Of a DNA stretch of 64,000 nt, positions 22,499 to 29,827 are shown piece after piece (the first letter of the stretch is position 1; each line of letters starts with the position of its first letter). Source of the DNA: CAYZXL01 sp964482435 (lineage in GTDB: Bacteria > Auribacterota > JABMQX01); assembly GCA_964482435.1 (NCBI GenBank), contig CAYZXL010000005.1, positions 1 through 64,000 on the forward strand, written 5' to 3'. The position numbers were made by a program, and so were the translations under genes. Below the pieces are notes generated by a model, which had not been told where the DNA came from, ran no database searches, and saw nothing but the letters and a program-made list of their open reading frames with translations.

Positions 22499-23389
22499 TC
22501 ACCGATAGTGGCCAATGATTTTCCCGACCTGAGCCTGAGTCAGCTTCCCGTGGAGGTCTTCACCGACCGTCATCACCGGCGCAAGTCCACAGCACCCCAG
22601 GCACGCAACCTTATCAAGTGTGAAAAGCATGTCAGAACTCGTCTCCCCCATCTTTATCCCAAGTTCTCGCTCCAGAGCCTCGATGAGGAGAGGCGCACCT
22701 TTTACATGGCACGTCGTTCCCACGCAAACGCTTATCACGTACTTCCCCCTCGGCTTCAGACTGAACGCCGTGTAAAACGTCGCTATCCTGTAAATCAAAC
22801 TCAGCGGAACGTCCAGTTCCCAAGATACGTAACGCAACACGCTCTCCGGCAAATAGTTGTAGCACGAGCTTATTCTTTGAAGGATGGAGACTAATGCGCC
22901 TTTCTGCCCGCCGTGCCCGTGCAGAATCTCGTCAACCTTCACCCGGTCCTCCGCGGGAAGCTCGATCGCCTTCTTGTCTTCCTCCTCGAGGACGTATATC
23001 TCGTTTCTGACGGGGCAGTTGGCCATGCACTGCCCGCAGCCGGTGCACTTGTCCTCGCGGACGAAACGAGGACGCCTTCTGATCGTCACCTCAAAGTGCC
23101 CTGCGTCCCCCTCAAGCCTCTCAACGTCAGCCAGCGTGATAACCCGGATGTCCTTGTGCCGGGCAATCTCTACCAGCCGCGGGGCCATGGTGCACATGGC
23201 ACAATCGTTGGTCGGGAAGGTCTTATCGAGCTGGGACATTACCCCACCGATGCTCGGCTTGTTGTCCAGCAAGTAAACCTTGTAGCCGCCCTCTGCAAGG
23301 TCGAGCGCAGCCTGCATCCCGCCAATCCCTCCGCCGACAACGAGGACCGCTCCGACTTTGCCGTTTATCTGTGGAATCGTTCCGCTCAT
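22499..23389 (-). CDS. HdrA N-terminal FAD/ferredoxin half-module fused to NuoE
   Basis: A 296-aa fusion. Residues 13-128 match the N-terminus of the long HdrA at 5737 almost motif for motif: VLVVGGGIGGMQAALDLAE, PSIGG, DKTFPTNDCAMC (to Cys66) and CTGCGQCMANCP (115-126). Residues 145-296 are a NuoE/HydC domain with ISSCYNYLPESVL and [2Fe-2S] ligands at Cys222, Cys227, Cys263 and Cys267. The HdrA part stops just where the NuoG-HdrA protein of this operon begins to align, so the two proteins may together rebuild a full HdrA module. NuoE normally passes electrons from the FMN subunit. It is the first structural gene of the operon. Confidence 0.93.
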   Translation of the reverse strand: MSGTIPQINGKVGAVLVVGGGIGGMQAALDLAEGGYKVYLLDNKPSIGGVMSQLDKTFPTNDCAMCTMAPRLVEIARHKDIRVITLADVERLEGDAGHFEVTIRRRPRFVREDKCTGCGQCMANCPVRNEIYVLEEEDKKAIELPAEDRVKVDEILHGHGGQKGALVSILQRISSCYNYLPESVLRYVSWELDVPLSLIYRIATFYTAFSLKPRGKYVISVCVGTTCHVKGAPLLIEALERELGIKMGETSSDMLFTLDKVACLGCCGLAPVMTVGEDLHGKLTQAQVGKIIGHYR

Positions 23390-23465
23390 TGGTGTTTCAG
23401 CTTTCTCACAAACCCGGAACCGCCGCCTCGAGAATCGGTCTCGTTCCGCTGTGCCTTCCTTTCAA

Positions 23466-23942
23466 TCAGGCTTTCACTCCGCCGCGGCTCAGGTCAATCT
23501 CCATGACATGCCGGTAATACTCGCATTCCGTGCAGGGACCTCGGCAGAAGACCTGTTGGTGGCCAGCTTCATCTCTCAACGAGAAACACTCTTTCGCTTT
23601 CGCTCTGAAAACCAGACAGTTCTCGCACTCCTTCCCCTCGACGGCAGGGTGAGACTTGTTTCGCTTATGAAACTCCCAGCAGTAAACGTAATCCTTGATT
23701 GGTGCTTCAGGCAGGCCGAAAATCGCCCTCGCATCATCTTCGATCGGGAAACCGTGGCGCTCCATGAAATCAAGAAGGTCCTTCGGAAGGACACGCCATT
23801 GGCCTTGCGCCGTCAGACGATGCCCGCGAAGTTGTGCGCTCTCGAGCCACCTTTTTACCGTGTCATGGGAGCATCTGCAAATCGCTGCAACGTCGCCCGT
23901 TGTGAGTATGTGCTTCGGGTCACCGCTCATGGGGTAAGACAT
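23466..23942 (-). CDS. HTH regulator with Cys-rich C-terminal domain (likely operon regulator)
   Basis: A 158-aa protein. Residues 10-60 form an excisionase/MerR-like winged helix (ILTTGDVAAICRCSHDTVKRWL, GQWRVLPKDLLDFMERHG). The C-terminal part carries about seven cysteines (YVYCWEFH, ECENCLVFRAKAKEC, VFCRGPCTECEYY), a pattern fit for metal or Fe-S binding. It is the first gene of the operon, 76 bp before the HdrA-NuoE fusion. A TATACGTATA palindrome lies between its promoter and its start. A redox-responsive autoregulator is a reasonable inference. The start may be ATG 23942 or ATG 23930; neither has a strong ribosome site. Confidence 0.75.
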   Translation of the reverse strand: MSYPMSGDPKHILTTGDVAAICRCSHDTVKRWLESAQLRGHRLTAQGQWRVLPKDLLDFMERHGFPIEDDARAIFGLPEAPIKDYVYCWEFHKRNKSHPAVEGKECENCLVFRAKAKECFSLRDEAGHQQVFCRGPCTECEYYRHVMEIDLSRGGVKA

Positions 23943-23963
23943 CGAGATGGTGTGTTTGCGTTA

Positions 23964-23973
23964 TATACGTATA
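23964..23973. promoter_or_regulatory. Palindromic operator candidate TATACGTATA
   Basis: A perfect 10-bp palindrome in the leader between the predicted promoter (24008-24036) and the first gene of the operon (start 23942). It is a plausible site for the HTH regulator encoded immediately downstream. Confidence 0.45.
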
Positions 23974-24007
23974 GGCCCGCGTTTCGCCATTTTGCGTCAT
24001 TAGCGTA

Positions 24008-24036
24008 GTTTTACCCCGATTCCGTTTCCCTGTCAA
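24008..24036 (-). promoter_or_regulatory. Sigma-70-type promoter of the electron-bifurcation operon
   Basis: On the minus strand TTGACA (24036-24031, full consensus) is followed after exactly 17 bp by TAAAAC (24013-24008, 4 of 6). Transcription would start near 24001 and give a leader of about 60 nt to the HTH gene. No comparable promoter was noticed inside the following 21.7 kb. Confidence 0.65.
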
Positions 24037-24203
24037 GAGAAATTTTTCGGAAAATTTCACGCCTTGGCAAGGCAGCAAGGAGTATCACGCTCGCTTTGGC
24101 TTACGGCAACCAGGGGACCCGACAGAGAACAAGCGAATTGGTCGGAATATGCGAAGCGGGCTTGCTGTTGTGGAGAGGCGTGACCCGAAATGGGCTTTTC
24201 GGT

Positions 24204-25547
24204 CTATCTTCGTCCGCTCCGGGAGAGGAGACCAGAGGTTTCCGTAAGCCAATACACAATCACTCCGGCCAGCATGATGCCGGACGAGATTAGCAGGGCG
24301 AAGGGCTTATTTGGCAGCGCGTACGAGATGGAGCTATATAGCATGAAGACACAACAGGCGCAAAAGACAATCGTGGTGATCGGGTGGCCACTGACCCTAT
24401 AAGGGCGAGGAGTCTGGAACTCCTTGCGCCTGAGCACAAACACTGACAGTCCTGTGGGCAGGAGGAACATCCAGAACACCGGGGCCGTGTAGATGATGGT
24501 GTCGATAAAAGACCCGAGCATGAGGACGATCACCAGGCTCAGGCAGCCTTGAGCGAGTAGTGCGCGCGCGGGCGTCCCGAGGCGTGGGTCCCATCTCCCG
24601 AAGACCCGGAGTGCTGAGTGGTCGGCGCCCATCGCGTAGGGGATGCGCGCGCCGGTGAAGATGAGGCCGTTAACCGCCCCCAGTGCGGAAACGCACACCA
24701 GGACGCTGATGGCTCTGCGGGCGATGTCAGGGAAAACCGTCGCGACCGTTTCAACGGCAACAGCGGGCGACGCAGCCATCTTGACGTAGCCCAATGAACG
24801 CAGGAAGGCAGTGTTCGCAAGAATGTACAGGGCTGTGACTGAGATCGTCCCTATCACCAGCGCGCGGACGATGTTGCGCTGCGGCTGCTTGACCTCCGCA
24901 GCAACGTAGGCCATTTCGTTCCAACCCCCAAAGGTGAATAGCACTAAGATGAGCCCCAGTTTGACACCCGGCATCGTCAGGGCCCCCGCTTGGGCAAGTG
25001 TGGTCTGCGGGGCAGGTGCGAACAGACCCGTAGCTATAATGGCCGAAAGTCCCAGCGCCTTCATCACGGTCAGGAGGTTTTGCGTCCACTTGCCCTTCTT
25101 CACACCCAAAACGTTGACGGCTGTCAATACGGAGACGGCAGCGGCAGCATAGGCGGGGCCGCAGTTCCTGAAGGGCGCATAGAGCGTCTGGGCGTACCTG
25201 GCGAAGACGAAAGCCATGAGAGCGACATCCCCGGGCCGGATGATGAGAAGCTGCGCCCAGCCAAACAGATAACCTACGCACCTGCCGTATGCGCGAGTGA
25301 GATAAACGTAGTCTCCCCCTTCACGAGGATACATCGTAGCCAGTTCCGCATAGCAGAGTGCCCCGGCGAGCGCAAGCAGGCCACCCACCACCCAGATAGC
25401 CAGAGCACCCACCGGTCCCTTCATGCATCCGGCGACGGTGGGAGCCGTTTCGTAAATGCCAGCGCCAATGATGATGCCGACGATGATGCAGACTGAATCA
25501 AAAAGGGATAGTTGTCTCTTAGGAGCTACGGGCTCAAGAGGTTTCAC
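24204..25547 (-). CDS. APC-superfamily amino acid permease
   Basis: A 447-aa integral membrane transporter with about 12 hydrophobic segments. The first helix has the family motif (SVCIIVGIIIGAGIYETAPTVAG), followed by ALAGALCYAELATMYPREGG and DYVYLTRAYGRCVGYLFGWAQ. It should exchange or import amino acids or related amines; the substrate is not evident. The GTG start (25547) overlaps by 4 bp the stop of a fragment of a second APC permease upstream. Confidence 0.92.
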   Translation of the reverse strand: MKPLEPVAPKRQLSLFDSVCIIVGIIIGAGIYETAPTVAGCMKGPVGALAIWVVGGLLALAGALCYAELATMYPREGGDYVYLTRAYGRCVGYLFGWAQLLIIRPGDVALMAFVFARYAQTLYAPFRNCGPAYAAAAVSVLTAVNVLGVKKGKWTQNLLTVMKALGLSAIIATGLFAPAPQTTLAQAGALTMPGVKLGLILVLFTFGGWNEMAYVAAEVKQPQRNIVRALVIGTISVTALYILANTAFLRSLGYVKMAASPAVAVETVATVFPDIARRAISVLVCVSALGAVNGLIFTGARIPYAMGADHSALRVFGRWDPRLGTPARALLAQGCLSLVIVLMLGSFIDTIIYTAPVFWMFLLPTGLSVFVLRRKEFQTPRPYRVSGHPITTIVFCACCVFMLYSSISYALPNKPFALLISSGIMLAGVIVYWLTETSGLLSRSGRR

Positions 25548-25690
25548 TGTGCCTCACGCCTCCGCAGACGAAGTGCCTCCTCCGACACGAAAAAGAAAAT
25601 CCCCGTGCCGATCATGCAGCCAGCAATCAGTGCGCTTGTGCTCCATAACCCCAGCTCCCTGCGGAATTCGCGGTCTTCGACTTGTTCCAT
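25544..25690 (-). pseudogene. N-terminal fragment of a second APC permease
   Basis: The 48 codons read MEQVEDREFRRELGLWSTSA and continue LIAGCMIGTGIFFF, the start of an APC transporter up to the end of helix 1, then a few Arg-rich codons and a stop. Nothing further of a permease follows except the complete gene at 24204, which begins with its own helix 1. It looks like the leftover of a partial duplication or deletion between tandem permease genes. Confidence 0.65.
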
Positions 25691-25922
25691 TTCGGCATTT
25701 CTTAGACGGTGTACGCAAATGGCGATTCGCTCGCGCCTCCGTGAGCCATAAGTCCGGTCATTGAACCAGGGGTTTGCCCTGGCTTTTGTGGACACCCATC
25801 AAAAGCGAGCATTGTAAGCTTCCGCTGCAACCGTAATCAAGTGGCCAAGGGCTCCGTCCATGTGAGTCCGGCTGGCCGGGCGCCGTGGCTCCCAGCGGCG
25901 ATAGCAACGACCTGTCCTTCCT

Positions 25923-26252
25923 CTATTCCTCTTTGTTCTTTGCGCCGGGCGTTCCCGGCAATGTCCTGAAAGCCCCCTTCCCATCGGGCAATCTACCCAG
26001 CGCCGCGTCGGCTCTCTGCTCGCCAAAATGGACCGAGTCAAGGACTGCATTTCCTCGCTCGTCCGCGTCAATCAGCATCACAGCTTCGCGGTCCCTGCTC
26101 AGCTTGAAGTTGGCATGAAGGCCGGGGTTGGCGCGTCCTTCTTCGTCCGCCCAAATGATGAGATAGGCGCCGGGCGCAAGGGTTGTGCCTTTCGGGAACG
26201 CCCACTTGCGGGGATTGTCCTTCTTATCCGTAAGGTACTTGTCACCGGTCAT
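25923..26252 (-). pseudogene. C-terminal half of a lamin-tail domain (detached paralog fragment)
   Basis: A 109-aa frame (YLTDKKDNPRKWAFPKG, GAYLIIWADEEG, LHANFKLSRDREAVMLIDAD, FGRLPDGKG-like LGRLPDGKG) that matches the last ~105 residues of the EF-hand/CotH protein at 29828 almost throughout. It lacks the first half of the lamin-tail domain and any signal peptide. Its ATG overlaps the stop of the CotH gene upstream (ATGA). I read it as what remains of that gene's original C-terminal lamin-tail domain after an internal deletion, though coupled translation is possible. Confidence 0.7.
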
Positions 26253-28411
26253 CGAGACAGCCGCGGACCTTCGGCGCCCTGCAATTCCTTCTGCTCCAGG
26301 AGAAATTGCCGCCGCTTGGTGAGATGTTGTTTGAGCACATCCACGTCGCGGGCCAAAAGCTGATGGCCGGCTTCGGGGCTGTCACCTCGCAGTTTCGCTC
26401 GAAGCGCCGCATCGTCTTTTAGACGTGCCGCCATCTCGTCGATCAGCCTAAAGTATGTCTCCTGCGTATAAATTCTATCGACGATGTCTTTGGTTCGCGC
26501 GAGGAATACCCTGCGGAACTCCGGATTGGCCAGCAATGGGCGGGAGAAGTAACCACCTTCACGCCACCAGATCGCGCCGCCGAATCCGCCGCGGCGCATG
26601 CCTCTGCCCGATCCGGCGGCGCCGGCGTTCTCTTGGGATCCCGGCGGCCGGTCGCCGGCCATACCGAACGTCAGCGGCATGTCAAAGAAAACCTGGTCGT
26701 CCGGCAGGCCGTCATAGTAGCCCCACGTCTTGTCCTGGTCCCACGGATACATCTGCCACTTATTTCGCTTCGTGTCGTGATACGCGAAGTAGTTGTTGAA
26801 GAATCCGTCCCAGTGTGAGAGCACCATGTTCACGGCGAAGTACGTCGCGACCTGCTCCACGTCGAAGCTCTCCTGGATCACCTGCCACTGGTCATCCGGA
26901 TTGCCTTCGGCCTTGCCAAGCTGGTCGAGTAACGCCAGCACATCCTCGTGCCCCGACTGCTCATTGGTCCGCTTCTCGTGCCGGCTGACCGGGTCGCGGC
27001 CCATCCAGAGGACCTTGTATAGGTTTCCGCTGTCATCAATCTCGTTGCGGCGCAGAAACGAGCGGTTCGGCCGCTCGACCATCAGGTGATGTCCGGCCAG
27101 GCGTCCGTCCACCCAGACCCGGACGAACTCGCTCAACGGAGCCGGGCTTCCCGCCCGGTGATAGACGTCGTAGGACAGCCATTCAGCCAGCAGGGACCAT
27201 TCACTGCCCTCGAAGATGAGGTTGACCGCGCTCATGTTGTTGAGCGTGTGGTCCTTGTGGAAGAAGATCTTGAAGCCCCGGTCATTGCTTCGAGGAACCG
27301 CGCTGATATGGTCGAATACCATCGTCTTTCCCGTCTGGTGGTCAACGAAGATGAACGTTGACGCTCCGCGAGGAGGGCGCGGTTGTTCCTGGCGGTGGCC
27401 GAAGGCACGGAGATTTGGGCGCGGCCCTCTCCCAGTCATAGGGTAATTGCCAAACGTCGGAGGCCTGCTCTGCGTCGGGCTCGTGGAGATCTTGTCAGGC
27501 CCGCCCAGCAGAAGCAGGCCGAAGGGGATGGCGCTCGCTTCCCATTTGTCGTGAACGTAAGCCGAGAACGTCGGCCGAAGATCGTGCTCGGCAGGGCAGG
27601 AACGCGTGCTGCCGTCGTCTCCGACGACCTTCACGCGGTATCGCACCAGCGCCCCCGAGGTCTGACCGGGAATGGTTGCGACAAACCGGCCATCGGTTTC
27701 CTTGGCCATGGGGAGCCCCGATTCCTTGCTCTCGGAACCATTAACAAGAACGCGGTAGAGCAGAACGAGCTCGCGGACTCTTCCCTTGGCCGTGGCCGCC
27801 AAACGCAACGGCTGCCCTGGCGCCGGGTCCGACGGCGCAGCGTCCATCGTGACGACCGGCGGCGGCGCGGAGAAGCAGGCATTCTGGCGGCCGGGAGTGC
27901 CGGAGGGCTTGGGGGTCGGGGGCAGGGGCGAGCCGGCCCAGTTCTCCGCCGATTCGCCGCTGGCCGAAGGACAAATGCGCTCGAGTGACGCGGAATATCC
28001 GTCGGCGCTGACCGGCCAAGGCGATTCGTCCTTGTAGCGCACGTCGTCCACCAACTTGCCTTGACCGTCCTTGAGCCGGAGTCTCTCGCTTCCTCGTTTC
28101 AGCGGCCGTCTCAGCGGGCCGATCGCCTGTTCGCCGTAGATTTGAGCGAACCGCTCCGGCTTCAGCGCCACCACGAGGAAGCCCTTGCCAGCCACTGTGG
28201 TTTGCGCCGGAAACGTGTAAACTTTGCCGTCATCAAGCGTCCAGCCGCTGAGGTCGGCGGGCTGGTCTGAGGTGTTGTGGAATTCGATCCACTGCACGTC
28301 ATCCATGTCATCGGGCGCGTTGTAAAAGATCTCGTTGATAACCACGCCCGCCGGGGCTGGCGTAGTCAGTGTCAACACCGCCAACAGCGCGATGATTCTG
28401 GCAAAGTGCAT
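26249..28411 (-). CDS. Secreted lamin-tail/CotH kinase-family protein
   Basis: A 720-aa protein: signal peptide (MHFARIIALLAVLTLTTPAPAG), an N-terminal lamin-tail domain (VVINEIFYNAPDD, WIEFHNTSDQPADLSGWTL), a spacer domain with a fibronectin/Ig-like sequence, then a CotH domain from about residue 330 (FIFVDHQTGKTMVF, VNLIFEGSEWSLL, GHHLMVERPNRSFL). The kinase metal motif is present as MYPWDQDKTWGYYDG. CotH proteins are atypical kinases that phosphorylate exported proteins. Start at ATG 28411, with GAGAGGA upstream. It ends without the C-terminal lamin-tail domain that its paralog at 29828 has. Confidence 0.88.
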   Translation of the reverse strand: MHFARIIALLAVLTLTTPAPAGVVINEIFYNAPDDMDDVQWIEFHNTSDQPADLSGWTLDDGKVYTFPAQTTVAGKGFLVVALKPERFAQIYGEQAIGPLRRPLKRGSERLRLKDGQGKLVDDVRYKDESPWPVSADGYSASLERICPSASGESAENWAGSPLPPTPKPSGTPGRQNACFSAPPPVVTMDAAPSDPAPGQPLRLAATAKGRVRELVLLYRVLVNGSESKESGLPMAKETDGRFVATIPGQTSGALVRYRVKVVGDDGSTRSCPAEHDLRPTFSAYVHDKWEASAIPFGLLLLGGPDKISTSPTQSRPPTFGNYPMTGRGPRPNLRAFGHRQEQPRPPRGASTFIFVDHQTGKTMVFDHISAVPRSNDRGFKIFFHKDHTLNNMSAVNLIFEGSEWSLLAEWLSYDVYHRAGSPAPLSEFVRVWVDGRLAGHHLMVERPNRSFLRRNEIDDSGNLYKVLWMGRDPVSRHEKRTNEQSGHEDVLALLDQLGKAEGNPDDQWQVIQESFDVEQVATYFAVNMVLSHWDGFFNNYFAYHDTKRNKWQMYPWDQDKTWGYYDGLPDDQVFFDMPLTFGMAGDRPPGSQENAGAAGSGRGMRRGGFGGAIWWREGGYFSRPLLANPEFRRVFLARTKDIVDRIYTQETYFRLIDEMAARLKDDAALRAKLRGDSPEAGHQLLARDVDVLKQHLTKRRQFLLEQKELQGAEGPRLSR

Positions 28412-28471
28412 GGAAATCCTCTCTTCATTTCGTTGTTCCATCCTGAGAAACGACAGCTCACCATAAGCTCA

Positions 28472-29491
28472 TTACTTGAGTGTCACCGCGTCAATCTGAT
28501 TCAGGTCGCCAATCCCCAGTCCCATTGTTGCCGCAAGCTCAATGTGCTTGATCGGAGGGCGAATGGGCCCCTCCATTCCGCTTGCATGCCGCTTGGCGAG
28601 AATCTCTCTTGCGGCGATGACATCCATCGCGATGGGGTCCGTGCTTGCCAGCATCCCCGAGTAGCTCCACATGTGCTGCGGGCTGAGACTTGGTCCGCGG
28701 TCGTACTGCGCCCGGGCGGCGTCCATGAGAATCAGGCGGGTCTTCTTCTTAATCGGGTCAAGCGCATTCAATTCTGCGAGCCGCGAGCAATTGTCCGGAT
28801 GGAACCGACCTGGATCGGAAACCGTCCCCAGATGGTTCTTGAGCGAGGCGGTGATTCCCGAAAACGCGTGATGCTTTAAGACCGGCATGTTGATGAGCGC
28901 GTCCACATCGTTCACCAAGATGCTGCTGAGCTTCGTCTCCACGTCACGCGCTTTCGCCGGATAGACGTACTCCTTCGTCGCGTAGCACTTGGCGCCCTTT
29001 GCGGACTCGTTGATTGTGAACCCGCACTTTGTCAGGTCGCGTTCCGAGCGGTCGAAGATGATAATCCTCGTCGGGTCAAACCCCGCGTCTGCCAGGCTTT
29101 CGACTACCACCTGCACTGTCTCCGGATTCGTCCTCACCGGGGAGAACAGGCAGTTCACCTTGATGGCGATTTTCTCCTTCGGCGAAAAAAGAGCTTTCCA
29201 GGCGTCTCCCGAGGAACTCTTTCCCGTCAGCTCACACATGATTCGGTCCACCATCTTCCGGGCGACTGCTACGTCCAGCTTGCTCTCCTGAAAGTAGGCC
29301 GGGTCCTGCAGCAGAACCACGCGGGCTTTCTTTGCCTGCTCCGCGAGCGCCTTCTGGACGAACGTCCCGGCGAGCGATGCTCCGACGACCGCTCCCACCG
29401 TCCCTTTCAGAAACTGCCGGCGCGATACATAAGCGCCCGCAACGTCCGCCGAGTTCTTGTTGTCTTTCCGTTCACTGTCTCTTCTGACCAT
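28472..29491 (-). CDS. DUF362 protein with Tat signal
   Basis: A 339-aa DUF362-family protein. The N-terminus has a twin-arginine signal (SRRQFLKGTVGAVVGASLAG), so it is probably exported folded, perhaps with a cofactor. Core motifs: IAIKVNCLFSPVRTNPETV, IIIFDRSERDL, INMPVLKHHAFSGITASLKN and LILMDAARAQYDRG. There is no ferredoxin domain. The molecular function of DUF362 is unproven. Start at ATG 29491, with AGGAGG 8 bp upstream. Confidence 0.9.
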   Translation of the reverse strand: MVRRDSERKDNKNSADVAGAYVSRRQFLKGTVGAVVGASLAGTFVQKALAEQAKKARVVLLQDPAYFQESKLDVAVARKMVDRIMCELTGKSSSGDAWKALFSPKEKIAIKVNCLFSPVRTNPETVQVVVESLADAGFDPTRIIIFDRSERDLTKCGFTINESAKGAKCYATKEYVYPAKARDVETKLSSILVNDVDALINMPVLKHHAFSGITASLKNHLGTVSDPGRFHPDNCSRLAELNALDPIKKKTRLILMDAARAQYDRGPSLSPQHMWSYSGMLASTDPIAMDVIAAREILAKRHASGMEGPIRPPIKHIELAATMGLGIGDLNQIDAVTLK

Positions 29492-29588
29492 CGGATGCGC
29501 CTCCTCGTGCAATACGGTTGTTCCTTCTTGCTCTGAGTCGGTTAAAATAGCACGTGCTCTCCGACTATGTCAGGCCCAAAGCTGCGGC

Positions 29589-29759
29589 CTACTGGCTCAT
29601 TGAACGGGACAGCAATAGTTCTGGTTTAATTCTGCCCCCCAAGACATCGTGTAGTACGTCCGCGATGGTGGACGCCAGTTCAGGCTGTATCGCGGCTTGG
29701 GCCTTTCGGTAGGGCACCCAGTGCGCATCATGCCCCCTCACATTCAGTGAGTGCAGACG
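29589..29759 (-). other. Gene-poor gap with a possible ORF remnant
   Basis: The 336-bp gap 29492-29827 holds no complete gene. The minus strand has one open stretch of about 57 codons (NVRGHDAHWVPYRKAQ, then LASTIADVLHDVLGG, ending SRSMSQ and stop at 29589) that reads like protein but has no start or recognised family. It may be the end of a lost gene. Confidence 0.25.
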
Positions 29760-29827
29760 TCAGCTCCAGCGACCTGTTGCCATGGTCTTCATTCTTCTGC
29801 TTGCGGTGGGGGCAGGCCTTGCGTCAC

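Noticed and set aside
24061..24073. GCCTT-GGC-AAGGC hairpin downstream of the APC permease, considered as a terminator
   Set aside because: The stem is only 5 bp and no T-run follows in the direction of permease transcription.
29589..29759. Resemblance of the small open stretch to a Dps-like protein (LHSLNVRG)
   Set aside because: Only a few residues agree and the ferroxidase residues are absent; kept only as an unassigned remnant.
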